Assembly: GCF_934630525.1 (NCBI RefSeq)
Contig: NZ_CAKTVX010000001.1
Coordinates: forward strand, 372,001 to 436,000
Reading direction: 5' to 3'
Length of the DNA: 64,000 nucleotides
From: an uncultured Slackia sp.
GTDB lineage: Bacteria; Actinomycetota; Coriobacteriia; Coriobacteriales; Eggerthellaceae
In this document: piece after piece, positions 24,059-33,255 of the stretch
Numbering within the stretch: position 1 is the first letter of the stretch
How the letters are laid out: the number at the start of each line of letters is the position of its first letter
The notes under the pieces: model-generated
The model's input: only the letters and a program-made list of their open reading frames with translations
What the model was told of the DNA's origin: nothing
Database searches by the model: none
Made by a program: the position numbers and the translations under genes

Positions 24059-25090
24059 TTATTCCTCGGTTTCGCTGAAGGGCTTGACCGTGGGGATCTC
24101 GAAATGGTCTCGAACCTTCTGCTCAATTTCGTCGCGAACATCGGGATGGGTGCGCAGCATTTCCTTGGCGGCCTCGCGACCCTGGCCCAGGCGATCTTCG
24201 CCATAGGTGTACCAAGCGCCGCTCTTTTTCACTACGCCAGCCTCGACGCCCATATCGATGATGCAGCCCTCGCGAGAGATGCCCTGACCATACATGATGT
24301 CGAATTCGGCCTGCCTAAACGGAGGCGCGACCTTATTCTTCACGACCTTGGCGCGCACGCGGTTACCCACAGCGTCGTTGGTTTTATTCTTGAGCGTTTC
24401 GATGCGACGAATATCGATGCGAACGCTCGAGAAGAACTTAAGAGCGCGGCCGCCCGTCGTGGTTTCGGGATTGCCGAACATCACACCGATTTTCTCACGG
24501 AGCTGATTGATGAAGATGCAGGTAGTATTCGACTTCGAAAGAGAACCGGCAAGCTTGCGAAGCGCCTGGGACATAAGACGGGCCTGAAGGCCAACGCTCG
24601 AGTCGCCAATTTCGCCTTCGATTTCGGCCTTAGGAACCAAAGCGGCTACGGAGTCGATGACAATGCAGTCGATAGCGTTGGAGCGAACGAGCATGTCACA
24701 GATTTCCAAGCCTTGCTCGCCCGTATCGGGCTGCGAGATGAGCACCTCGTCGATATCGACGCCCAAACGCGCGGCGTACGTTGGATCGAGGGCATGTTCC
24801 GCGTCGATGAATGCCACAACGCCGCCAAGAGCTTGTGCCTCGGCGAGAATTTGCAATGCGAGCGTCGTTTTACCGCTGGACTCAGGACCGTAAATTTCAA
24901 CAATACGGCCGCGCGGAACGCCGCCAATGCCGAGCGCCGCATCGAGCGGCAAAGCGCCCGTAGGAATAGCGGCAACCTCAAGGTGTTCGGCATTGTTGCC
25001 GAGTTTCATGATGGCGCCCTTGCCGAACTTCTTCTCGATTCGCTCAGTCGTGAGCTCGAGCATTTTATCTTTGTTTTGAGTCTGAGCCAT
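24059..25090 (-). CDS. recA: Recombinase RecA
   Basis: A 343-residue RecA: strand exchange and LexA coprotease activity. Walker A GPESSGKT (68-75), Walker B CIVIDSVAAL, L1 region and the DNA-binding loop L2 with FINQLREKIGVMFGNPETT are all present. No intein. The start ATG follows AAGGAGATGTA. Its promoter (25135-25163) contains a LexA box, so it is SOS-induced. Gene order pgsA/cinA-recA-recX-rny is the classic one. Confidence 0.98.
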   Translation of the reverse strand: MAQTQNKDKMLELTTERIEKKFGKGAIMKLGNNAEHLEVAAIPTGALPLDAALGIGGVPRGRIVEIYGPESSGKTTLALQILAEAQALGGVVAFIDAEHALDPTYAARLGVDIDEVLISQPDTGEQGLEICDMLVRSNAIDCIVIDSVAALVPKAEIEGEIGDSSVGLQARLMSQALRKLAGSLSKSNTTCIFINQLREKIGVMFGNPETTTGGRALKFFSSVRIDIRRIETLKNKTNDAVGNRVRAKVVKNKVAPPFRQAEFDIMYGQGISREGCIIDMGVEAGVVKKSGAWYTYGEDRLGQGREAAKEMLRTHPDVRDEIEQKVRDHFEIPTVKPFSETEE

Positions 25091-25134
25091 TACATCTCCT
25101 TGCCGCCGGCAGAGCCGGTTTATGTACCGCGCTC

Positions 25135-25163
25135 ATTATTACGAACAGATGTTCTTACGTCAA
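25135..25163 (-). promoter_or_regulatory. recA promoter with LexA box
   Basis: On the minus strand TTGACG (25163-25158), 17-base spacer, AATAAT (25140-25135). The spacer contains AGAAC-ATCT-GTTCG (25155-25142), one base off the CGAAC-N4-GTTCG box, placed as in the lexA promoter. Confidence 0.85.
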
Positions 25164-25257
25164 GTGCGACGCGAAAATAATTCGCATCGTTGCGAAAGAA
25201 ATCGTTGAACGAATTCAAGCACGCAAACCTTGCCGGAATCTTGCCCGGATGCCGCAT

Positions 25258-25279
25258 TTTTAAAGGCGAACTATCGCCT
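25258..25279 (-). terminator. Possible weak terminator after pgsA-cinA
   Basis: Hairpin AGGCGA-TAGT-TCGCCT with TTTAAAAA on the minus strand. The stem is only six bases and the U-tract is poor. Confidence 0.4.
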
Positions 25280-25377
25280 ATTTCTATCGGTTTCCCTTGA
25301 AGATTCCTATGCGTTTCCCTCAGTTTCCTCGCAGAATGCCCTCTAAAATGCCGCGTTTTCCCCGCGACAACAAGGCA

Positions 25378-26592
25378 CTACAGCGCTTCGAGAAGCATTT
25401 CAAGTGCGGCCTGGGTCGCTTGCGCGCGCACGTTTTCGCGATTGCCCTTGAAATGGAATTCCTTCGCGAATGCGTTACCGTTGGAAGAGATGCCAATCCA
25501 TACCGTGCCCACCGGCTTCCCGGGCTCCTCGCCACCAGGGCCCGCAATGCCCGTAACGGAGCACGCCACATCCGCGCCGAGCTCAGATGCCGCACCGCGC
25601 GCCATAGCTACGGCAACGTCTTCACACACGGCGCTGCCATCGATGAACGCAGTTTCAGGAACGTCGAGGCTCTTCATTTTCACGTCATTGACATAGCTCA
25701 CCACGCCGCCGCGCACCACGGCCGAAGAACCCGGCACCTCGGTGAGCGATGCGGCGATAAGGCCGCCCGTGCAACTTTCGGCCGTTGCGACCGTCGCCTT
25801 CGCAGCGAGCGCCTTTTGCACGACAGCGCGTGCCGCTTCAACGCGAATCTCGCTGTCAAAATCGACTTCGGACTGCGCCGCAATATCGTCATTGTTGATG
25901 ACGCGCGCGCGACCGCCCTTAGGCTTGAAACCAATGAGGTGGCGAGCCTTCCAAATGTAATCGGCCATAGAGATGATCGTGAGCACGAGGGCGGCCGCCA
26001 TGACAAGCCAGCTCAGGATATAGAGCGTGACATTGAGCTCATGCGAAAGCATGCCCGTGATCGCGGGGCTTTCCTTCACGACGAACAGCACGATGGCGAT
26101 CATTTGGAATACCGTCTTGAACTTGCCATACCACGAGGCGGCAATGACTTCGCCCTTGCTCGCGGCGACCATGCGCACGCCGCTTACGATGAATTCGCGG
26201 GCGACGATAATGAGCACGGGCCAACTCGGTAGCGACCCAAGTTCAATGAGCACGAGCAGCGCTGCAACGACGAGCACCTTGTCGGCCAAAGGATCCATGA
26301 ATTTGCCGAAGTCGGTAACCTCGCCGCGAGAACGAGCGAGGTAGCCATCGAGCCAGTCGGTGCACGAGATCACGACGAAGATGATCGCGGCGATCCACGC
26401 CTTCCAGGGGTTGAGGAACGCAAGCCCAAAAGCGTCGGGCCATGGGCTAATAAGCGCCACGACAAAGACAGGTACCAGGCAAATGCGAATCATGGTGACG
26501 ACATTCGCAGGGGTAAGAATCTTATCGACCGTGCCCTGACCCGCCGGCGTCGGCTTGCCAGAAGCGTAGGATTCTTTCGAATCAGGAGCCAT
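25378..26592 (-). CDS. pgsA-cinA: PgsA-CinA fusion: phosphatidylglycerophosphate synthase plus NMN amidase-like domain
   Basis: About 404 residues joining two enzymes usually encoded by adjacent genes. Residues about 20-215 are a multi-span CDP-alcohol phosphatidyltransferase with the full motif DG-x2-AR-x8-G-x3-D-x3-D (DGYLARSRGEVTDFGKFMDP), making phosphatidylglycerophosphate from CDP-diacylglycerol. After a charged linker (about 216-240) comes a CinA C-terminal/PncC domain (TVATAESCTGGLIAASLTEV, SVTGIAGPGG, VGTVWIGISS), which deamidates NMN. The nearest start choices are 26592 (MAPDSKE) and 26601; both overlap the rimO end. No stop or frameshift separates the halves in this read. Confidence 0.9.
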   Translation of the reverse strand: MAPDSKESYASGKPTPAGQGTVDKILTPANVVTMIRICLVPVFVVALISPWPDAFGLAFLNPWKAWIAAIIFVVISCTDWLDGYLARSRGEVTDFGKFMDPLADKVLVVAALLVLIELGSLPSWPVLIIVAREFIVSGVRMVAASKGEVIAASWYGKFKTVFQMIAIVLFVVKESPAITGMLSHELNVTLYILSWLVMAAALVLTIISMADYIWKARHLIGFKPKGGRARVINNDDIAAQSEVDFDSEIRVEAARAVVQKALAAKATVATAESCTGGLIAASLTEVPGSSAVVRGGVVSYVNDVKMKSLDVPETAFIDGSAVCEDVAVAMARGAASELGADVACSVTGIAGPGGEEPGKPVGTVWIGISSNGNAFAKEFHFKGNRENVRAQATQAALEMLLEAL

Positions 26593-27922
26593 GAACGACA
26601 TCGCCTTCCATCTCGTACACAAGCGTATCGGTTATACGAACGCGCACAATGTCGCCGACTTCGCCTTCCTCCAAATACACCACGCCATCAACCTCGGGCG
26701 CCTGGCACATCGCACGACCGTAGAGCTGGCCGTCTTCCTCGCGTCCAAGCACGAGCACGTCCATTTCCTGGCCAATGCGCGCCGAGACGTGGGCTTCGCC
26801 AATCGCGTCCGAAATGTCGCGCAGGCTTTGAGCGCGCTCGATTTTGATGGCCTCATCGATTTGGCCATCCATTTCGGCGGCTCGGGTGCCCTCTTCTTGC
26901 GAATACGGAAAAACGCCGACGTAATCGAACTCGACCTCTTCGAGGAAGTTCTGAAGCACGTCGAAATCAACATCGGTCTCGCCCGGGAAGCCAGCGATGA
27001 GCGTGGTGCGCAACGTAATGCCCGGAACACGCTCGCGAATGCGCGCAACGAGCTCACGATGAGAGTTCTCGTCGCCACGACGGTTCATCGCACGAAGCAC
27101 CGGCTTGCTCGCGTGCTGAAGCGGCATGTCGAGATACTTGCAGACGTTCGGCTTCGATGCGATAACGTCGAGCAACTCGTCGCTTACGCCCTGAGGCTCA
27201 ATGTACATAAGGCGGAACCACGTTTGGGGGAACTCGTCGGCAAGCGTTGCAAGAAGCGCGGCGGTGTTGGAGGGCTCGGCGAAATCTTCGCCCCAGCGGC
27301 CCGTGTCTTGCGCGATGAGCGTAATTTCGCGCACGCCCGCCTCAACGCGTTCGGCGACCGAAGCGCGAACGGTCTCGAGCGGGAAGCTGTGGTAGCGCCC
27401 ACGAATATACGGAATAGCGCAGAACGAGCAGAAGCGATCGCAGCCGTCTGAGATTTTTACATACGACGCGGGGGACGCCGCCCATGGCGATTGGGCATCG
27501 GCAGACGTCGACGCGCGAGGCGCCGCATCGCCCAGCACGCCCGCAAGCACCTCGACGATGTCGTCTTCCTTGCTGCACGGCACGAACGCCTGCGCCTCGC
27601 CAAGTTCGCTCGCCAAATCGTCGCCGTATCGCGCAGGCATGCAGCCTGCCACGACGAGCTTCGCGGACCCTTCGATGAAATTCGGCAGGTCGCATACCTC
27701 GAAAATAGCCTCGAGGCTCTCTTCGGTTGCGGCCTGAATGAACGAGCACGTGTTCACGACCACGACATCGGCCGTGGACGCGTCATCGCATACCTCATAG
27801 CCGGCCGCGGTCAGTCGTTTCGTCATTTCGGCGGTGTCAACTTCGTTTTTGGCGCAGCCAAGCGTCACGAAACACACGCGCGGCGCGCCCTGAGCCAAAA
27901 CATTCACGTCAATGTTAGACAT
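26582..27922 (-). CDS. rimO: Ribosomal protein S12 methylthiotransferase
   Basis: A 446-residue radical-SAM enzyme that adds a methylthio group to an aspartate of ribosomal protein S12. N-terminal cluster cysteines lie in LGCAKNEVDTAEM, NTCSFIQAA and GCMPARYGD; the radical-SAM motif is CDRFCSFC; the C-terminal TRAM domain runs from about residue 375. LGCAKNEVD is typical of RimO rather than MiaB, whose counterpart is at 18369. The start follows AAGGGTATATGC. Its end overlaps the pgsA-cinA start by about 11 bases, so they are coupled. Confidence 0.95.
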   Translation of the reverse strand: MSNIDVNVLAQGAPRVCFVTLGCAKNEVDTAEMTKRLTAAGYEVCDDASTADVVVVNTCSFIQAATEESLEAIFEVCDLPNFIEGSAKLVVAGCMPARYGDDLASELGEAQAFVPCSKEDDIVEVLAGVLGDAAPRASTSADAQSPWAASPASYVKISDGCDRFCSFCAIPYIRGRYHSFPLETVRASVAERVEAGVREITLIAQDTGRWGEDFAEPSNTAALLATLADEFPQTWFRLMYIEPQGVSDELLDVIASKPNVCKYLDMPLQHASKPVLRAMNRRGDENSHRELVARIRERVPGITLRTTLIAGFPGETDVDFDVLQNFLEEVEFDYVGVFPYSQEEGTRAAEMDGQIDEAIKIERAQSLRDISDAIGEAHVSARIGQEMDVLVLGREEDGQLYGRAMCQAPEVDGVVYLEEGEVGDIVRVRITDTLVYEMEGDVVHGS

Positions 27923-27939
27923 GCATATACCCTTTTGCG

Positions 27940-28437
27940 TTATCGATAGTTCACATACTGCAGAGGCTGGCCGTAATCTTGGCCCTTCAAAAAGGCAATC
28001 ACCTCTTGCAGAGTGTCACGCGAAGCCGAGGAAACGCGCAGCTTATCGCCCTCGATGGTGACCTTGCACTTGAGTTTCGTGCCTCGAATGTCCTTCGAGA
28101 TTTTGCTCGCGGTTTCCTTGTCGATGCCTTCGATGATCTCGGCGGTGCGACGAACGCTCTGACCTGCGGCGGGCACGATGTCGCCCCATTTCACAGCGGA
28201 AAGGTCGACGCCGCGCTTGATGAGCTTGCTGCCAATGACGTCGATAACCTGCTTGGCGACGAATTCCGCGGGAGCGGCGACAGTCAATTTGCGGCCGCCC
28301 TTGTCGAGGGTGATTTCCGCACCGGAATCTTTCAGGTCGTAGCGCTGTGCGATTTCTCGTTTCGCCTGGCCATACGCATTATCGACTTCTTGCATGTCGA
28401 CGGTGGAAACAACGTCGAAGCTGGATTCTTTTGCCAT
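27940..28437 (-). CDS. yajQ: YajQ-family nucleotide-binding protein
   Basis: A 165-residue protein of the YajQ family, recognised from its ends (SSFDVVSTVDMQEVDNAYGQ; KVTIEGDKLRVSSASRDTLQ) and the middle AGQSVRRTAEIIEGID. The fold is two ferredoxin-like halves; homologues bind cyclic-di-GMP or nucleotides, but the physiological role is not settled. Start ATG 28437 follows AAAGGGAAACC. It sits 17 bases upstream of rimO in the same direction, so the two are likely co-transcribed. Confidence 0.93.
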   Translation of the reverse strand: MAKESSFDVVSTVDMQEVDNAYGQAKREIAQRYDLKDSGAEITLDKGGRKLTVAAPAEFVAKQVIDVIGSKLIKRGVDLSAVKWGDIVPAAGQSVRRTAEIIEGIDKETASKISKDIRGTKLKCKVTIEGDKLRVSSASRDTLQEVIAFLKGQDYGQPLQYVNYR

Positions 28438-28470
28438 GGTTTCCCTTTCTAAGAAAACAAGAGGTACGTG

Positions 28471-30042
28471 TTAGCCTTCAGTGGAGTTGGAAGTAGAGGC
28501 GCTGCTAGATGCGCCAGTCGTCGAGGAAGACGCGCTGCTCGCCGACGAGGCCGCGTCAGGATGGGCCTCGTTCCACGCCGCGAGAATGTCGCTGAAGTTC
28601 ACCTCGTAGCGCAAAATGCCATTCGTGACATACTGCGACAAATCGACCGCTTGGCCATCGACCGTTACGGTAAGGCCATCGTACGGGCTCGCGACAATCG
28701 TGAGCGAGTCGGTTACGTCGTAGCTGTCAGACGCGCCGCCCGACAGGTTTTCGGCGACCAGGCAAGCATTGCCTTCGTAGATTTCGACATACGGCGTCTC
28801 GCCCTTCGCGACCGAATACGCAACAACAGCCTTTGTGGGAGCAGTTTCGGTCTTTTTGGTCGTCGTCTCCTTAGCCGTTTGCGAATCGGAGCTTTCAGAA
28901 TCGGAAGACGAATTCGACGAAGAGCTCGATGGCGAAGATTCAGGAAGCCCCGTGATGTTCATCGGCGTGCTTTGCTGGGCGCTCGACGTTGCTTTCGAGC
29001 CAACGCCATTCGCCAAGAAAGCGATAACAACGACGAGCAGCAAGATGATGATGCCGGCAATGAGGAACGGAAGCTTTTCGCCTATGCCCGATTTGTTTGT
29101 CCCAAGATTGCGTGGGGCGGCATACACGCTGATTGAGTGTTCTTCGGGAAGCGCCGAACGCCTCGATTGGCGCGGCATGTAGGTTTCTTTTTCTTCATCC
29201 TCGGAACGGCGCAGCCTGCGCGTAGAGCCTGCGGCCGCCGGATTCGAACGACGAGAAGAAGGACGCGCAGGAGCATCGTCAAGGCGACGCGTGCGCTCAG
29301 GGCTATCGCCCGCCGCCTGTTGACGCGTGTGGTTATAGAGGCCCTGGCCATACGCATTGTATGAACCAACATGCACCGCTCCCGCGCGGCGGCTATGCGA
29401 AGTCGAGGGCGGACGTTGCGCAATGGCGCGTTCGGCCGAGGACAGTTCACGGGATTCGGCTGCGCCACGATCGATATCGTCGAACAGGCCCGTATCAAAC
29501 GACGAGCCGCCGAACGAACGCGACTGGGAGGGGCGCGACGGCGAGCCGGTCGCACGAGAAGACTTGTTCGAACGCTGGGAATCGAGTCCCAGGCGACGTG
29601 CGCGGTTTCGCGAGCTTTCCGCTTCAATCGCCGCATAATCGTTGGGAAGCGCGTCATCGCGCGACACGCGATCCGCCGCTGCGGCGCGCGCCTGCGAACG
29701 CTCGTCGGCATGAATTTCTTCACGCAAACCATGATGGCGCCTGCCCGAAGGCATGTCGAAACCAGTCGGGCGAATATTCTTACGAGCTCGCTCGACTTGG
29801 TCTTGATATTGCTGCGACAAATAGGCATCGACGAGATTCGTGGGATTGAGGCCCAGATACCGCGCATATGCGTTGATCATATTGCGCGAATAGCCGCGCG
29901 GGGGCATGTTGGACAAGTCCCCCGCCTCAATAGACTCCAAAATATCGGGGCGAATGCGCAGCTTGCGGGCGACGGACATCAAATCTTCGCCCGAACGCTC
30001 GCGCGCTTCACGCAGAATATTGCCGAAATTCGATTCGTTCAC
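28471..30042 (-). CDS. RodZ-like membrane protein with Xre-type HTH
   Basis: A 523-residue protein with a cytoplasmic N-terminal helix-turn-helix domain (FGNILREARERSGEDLMSVA; residues about 5-75), a long basic/serine-rich linker, one membrane span (LPFLIAGIIILLLVVVIAFL, about residue 325), a serine-rich extracellular spacer and a C-terminal beta domain like DUF4115 (about 400-490), ending in a Ser/Ala/Thr tail. This is RodZ architecture, linking MreB or the divisome to the envelope. The start is GTG at 30042 after TAGGAGTAAGA. ftsK lies 8 bases upstream, as spoIIIE lies upstream of rodZ (ymfM) in Bacillus. Confidence 0.85.
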   Translation of the reverse strand: MNESNFGNILREARERSGEDLMSVARKLRIRPDILESIEAGDLSNMPPRGYSRNMINAYARYLGLNPTNLVDAYLSQQYQDQVERARKNIRPTGFDMPSGRRHHGLREEIHADERSQARAAAADRVSRDDALPNDYAAIEAESSRNRARRLGLDSQRSNKSSRATGSPSRPSQSRSFGGSSFDTGLFDDIDRGAAESRELSSAERAIAQRPPSTSHSRRAGAVHVGSYNAYGQGLYNHTRQQAAGDSPERTRRLDDAPARPSSRRSNPAAAGSTRRLRRSEDEEKETYMPRQSRRSALPEEHSISVYAAPRNLGTNKSGIGEKLPFLIAGIIILLLVVVIAFLANGVGSKATSSAQQSTPMNITGLPESSPSSSSSNSSSDSESSDSQTAKETTTKKTETAPTKAVVAYSVAKGETPYVEIYEGNACLVAENLSGGASDSYDVTDSLTIVASPYDGLTVTVDGQAVDLSQYVTNGILRYEVNFSDILAAWNEAHPDAASSASSASSSTTGASSSASTSNSTEG

Positions 30043-30050
30043 TCTTACTC

Positions 30051-33000
30051 CTAGAATCCATCTTCCGCGGCGTCGCGCGCCTCAAAAGCCTTCAAAGATT
30101 CAAGTTCCATTTCATCGACAAGCACGTCGCGGGGCTTGCTGCCGTTCGGCGGGCCCACAACGCCTTTCTCTTCTAGCATATCCATGATGCGCCCTGCGCG
30201 GGAATACCCTACGCTCAATTTGCGCTGAATGTTCGAAGTAGAACCGAGACCGCTCGCCACGACGATGTCGGCGGCGTCCCACAAAAGCGGGTCGTCGGCA
30301 CTCGAAGAGCCGCCAGAGCCGTCGGGCATCGACGAGCCCAGGCTGATCACGTTCGTTTGAAGAATCTCGCTGTGGTATTCAGGCTCGCCTTGCGACTTCA
30401 AGTGGCTCACCACGGCTTCGATTTCCTCTTCGGAAACGAAGCAGCCCTGCAAACGCTGGGGTTTTGGCCATTCTGGCTTGCTGAACAGCATGTCGCCCAA
30501 TCCGATGAGGTTTTCGGCGCCGGGGGTGTCGAGAATAACGCGAGAGTCAATGCCCGAAGCGACGTTGAACGCGATACGGTTCGTGATGTTCGCCTTGATA
30601 AGGCCCGTTACGACGTTGGTCGACGGACGCTGCGTGGCGACGATCATGTGAATGCCAGCCGCACGGGCGAGCTGTGCAATTCGGCTAATGGAAAGTTCGA
30701 CCTCTTTGCCAACGTTCATCATGAGGTCGGCAAGCTCGTCGATGATGATGACGATATACGGCATCTTTTTCGGCCACTCGTCTTCGGGTTTCTCCTCGTC
30801 ATCGAGCTGTCCGCTTTCAACCTTCTTGTTGTATTGCGAAATATTGCGCACGCCGGCCTTCGACATGACCTTCAGGCGGCGCTCCATTTCAGCGACGCCC
30901 CATGACAGAGCGCTCGCCGCCTCCTTGTTTTCGGTAACGACGGGCACGTACAAATGGGGAATGCCGTTGTACGGGGTGAATTCGACGCGCTTCGGGTCGA
31001 TCATGATGAAACGAACTTCATCGGGCGTGGCGCGCATAAGAATGGACATGATCATCGCATTGATTGCGACCGACTTGCCCGAACCCGTGGTGCCGCCGAT
31101 AAGCAGGTGCGGCATTTTCGCAAGATCGACGACGATCGAATGACCCTCGACATCTTTGCCAATAGCCATTTCAAGCGGCGCGCCATGGGCGTCTTTAAGC
31201 ACGTCGCCCAAAAGCACGTTCTGGCGCGTGCGATTCGGCACTTCGATGCCCACATGGTTCGTGCCGGGAATGGGCGCGAAAATGCGCACGCCGGGCGCCG
31301 CAAGCGCCAAAGCGATGTCGTCGGTCAGGCTCATAATGCGGCTTACGCGCACGCCTGAGGGCAAATCGACCTTGAACAGCGTGACCGTGGGACCAGCAAC
31401 CCAGCCAACGACCTGCGCCATGATGCTGAAATCTTCGAGCGTATTTTGCAGTTCTGCGGCGAGCGTACGAAGCTCAGCCTCGTCGGCTTCGGTAGCAACT
31501 TCAGTATGGTGAATGAGGCCAAACGCCGGTAAGGTGAAATCACCGCGCGTCTCCCCTTCTTTATTGAATGCGGAATTATCGATCTTCTTGGCCTTGGCCG
31601 AGGCCGCTGCACGTGTTTTCGACACATCGGACGCAGCGGAAACATCGCTCAAGCGACGCGTCATCGGCTTTTCGGCAGCACTCACGTTCGAATCGGCCTG
31701 CGAAGCGTTGTCGGCCGCTTCAGCATCGTCTTCCCAAGGAAGCGGTTCACGTTTCGATTTCAGCAAGCGCGTTTGAGCAGAAGAATCAGATGCATTGCCT
31801 TTGACCTGCTTTTTCTTTTGGGAAAACGCCGGCTTCGCGCCAAGAAGCTGGGTGACGGCTTCGTCCTCGATGTCACCAAAGGCATTGCGAGCGCTCTCGA
31901 CCGCGTGCGCTCCGCCCACGCCCGCGACGGCGGCAGCAGCCCCCACCACGGCGCTCGAAGCGGCGCTTGCACCATCTTCGGCGGCGCCAAAAGCATATTC
32001 AGCTGGCCAATAGGTATCGACCGTTGGGGCGGGAACCTGGCCAGGACGACGGCCTTCGAGCAATTGCGTCGAGAGCGACTCGGATGCACGGCGAGGGCGC
32101 GAAAGGTCGCGAGGAACGTGCACGGGCTCGGCACGACGAATGCGTGCTGGCGGCACTTCTCGTTGGACCTCTTGCGCAGCCTTCGCCGCAGCGGCAGCTT
32201 CACGCTCCTTTTTCGTCATGCCAAAGCCGGCAAGCAAACCGCGCTCTTCGCGACGAGGGGCGCCCGGTTTGGGAGACTCGACCTGAGCCTGAGGACGATC
32301 TTCGTCAAGCGCAGCATAGGGATTATCGTCCGCATCGACCGCTTCATAAGGAATGCCAGGAAGTTCGTCATCTTCCGTATCGCGTGCGGCACGCAGGCGA
32401 GCATTGAATTGCGAGCCCTTCTCGCGAAGCGACTCGAATGCGCCCGTAAGCGAAAAGCCAATGATGACAGCTCCGGCAAGCGCGACACCAAGGAGGAGCA
32501 CGATGCTCACGGCTTCGCCGAACAGCTGCAGAAGCGCCCATGCAATGCCAGAGCCAACGTAACCACCGCGCGAAGCAAGCACGTTCGCGTCGAAAAGCAC
32601 CGCGCCGTTAGTTGAGGCACCGGGCGTAAGAAGCGAGAGGGCCGACATGAACGCGAAGAAGAGCATCGCAAGGCCCACGCCCAAGCGAAGAGGCAAATCG
32701 GCGCGATCGACGCGCACAATGAGGCTCGCGCCCACGATAACCAAAATGAATGGCAGCACATACGCGCCAATTCCGAGCGAAAGATGCAACGCGCTCGAAA
32801 GAGCGCTCGTCAGAAAGCCGGACGGCTGCAAGACAACGGCCAGGAAGAGCACCACGGCGACCACGGCGACAATAACGCCAGCGATGTCGCGCTTGGTGCG
32901 ATCGTCGAAAATGCGCGGCTCGCGATCGAACTCCTCAAAGGAGGCTTCCTCTTCGGCAGCGCGGACGCGCGCCCTGCTGCGAGACGGAGCGTCTTTAAGC

Positions 33001-33101
33001 GCGAGGCGCTCTTCGGCGTCGTTTTTTCCTTTTTTCCTTTGGGCTGAAGCGCCCTTGGCGCTATTCGATTGTGCGGTGTTCGTCTTTGAACCGCGGGCCA
33101 A
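30051..33101 (-). CDS. ftsK: DNA translocase FtsK/SpoIIIE
   Basis: A 1016-residue septal DNA pump that clears chromosome arms during division. After a basic N terminus come about four membrane spans (residues 70-215), a long low-complexity linker (about 240-540), then the alpha/beta motor with Walker A GGTTGSGKSVAIN and Walker B YIVIIIDELADLMM, and a C-terminal winged-helix gamma domain (SVGYSRAGRIMDMLEEKGVV) that reads KOPS/SRS-type DNA signals. The start is TTG at 33101 with GAAGGAG 7 bases upstream. Its gene neighbours, rnj upstream and rodZ-like downstream, match the conserved order. Confidence 0.96.
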   Translation of the reverse strand: MARGSKTNTAQSNSAKGASAQRKKGKNDAEERLALKDAPSRSRARVRAAEEEASFEEFDREPRIFDDRTKRDIAGVIVAVVAVVLFLAVVLQPSGFLTSALSSALHLSLGIGAYVLPFILVIVGASLIVRVDRADLPLRLGVGLAMLFFAFMSALSLLTPGASTNGAVLFDANVLASRGGYVGSGIAWALLQLFGEAVSIVLLLGVALAGAVIIGFSLTGAFESLREKGSQFNARLRAARDTEDDELPGIPYEAVDADDNPYAALDEDRPQAQVESPKPGAPRREERGLLAGFGMTKKEREAAAAAKAAQEVQREVPPARIRRAEPVHVPRDLSRPRRASESLSTQLLEGRRPGQVPAPTVDTYWPAEYAFGAAEDGASAASSAVVGAAAAVAGVGGAHAVESARNAFGDIEDEAVTQLLGAKPAFSQKKKQVKGNASDSSAQTRLLKSKREPLPWEDDAEAADNASQADSNVSAAEKPMTRRLSDVSAASDVSKTRAAASAKAKKIDNSAFNKEGETRGDFTLPAFGLIHHTEVATEADEAELRTLAAELQNTLEDFSIMAQVVGWVAGPTVTLFKVDLPSGVRVSRIMSLTDDIALALAAPGVRIFAPIPGTNHVGIEVPNRTRQNVLLGDVLKDAHGAPLEMAIGKDVEGHSIVVDLAKMPHLLIGGTTGSGKSVAINAMIMSILMRATPDEVRFIMIDPKRVEFTPYNGIPHLYVPVVTENKEAASALSWGVAEMERRLKVMSKAGVRNISQYNKKVESGQLDDEEKPEDEWPKKMPYIVIIIDELADLMMNVGKEVELSISRIAQLARAAGIHMIVATQRPSTNVVTGLIKANITNRIAFNVASGIDSRVILDTPGAENLIGLGDMLFSKPEWPKPQRLQGCFVSEEEIEAVVSHLKSQGEPEYHSEILQTNVISLGSSMPDGSGGSSSADDPLLWDAADIVVASGLGSTSNIQRKLSVGYSRAGRIMDMLEEKGVVGPPNGSKPRDVLVDEMELESLKAFEARDAAEDGF

Positions 33102-33219
33102 TGGCGTGCTCCTTCAAATACTGCGTTTACGATGCATATAAATTCGGCAGCGGCCGAGTTGTCCGAAAGGCAACCCGGCCGAAAAGTTCATACGGCTTGC
33201 ACTGACGTGCGAAACCTGA

Positions 33220-33248
33220 ATTATAGCGCAGCGGAATGTTCATTCCGC
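33220..33248 (-). promoter_or_regulatory. Candidate ftsK promoter -10 and adjacent palindrome
   Basis: On the minus strand TATAAT (33225-33220) lies downstream of an 8-2-8 inverted repeat GCGGAATG/CATTCCGC (33231-33248). The repeat sits where a spacer operator would, 7 bases after the rnj stop. It could equally be a weak hairpin ending rnj; no clear -35 is seen. Confidence 0.45.
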
Positions 33249-33255
33249 GAAACGT

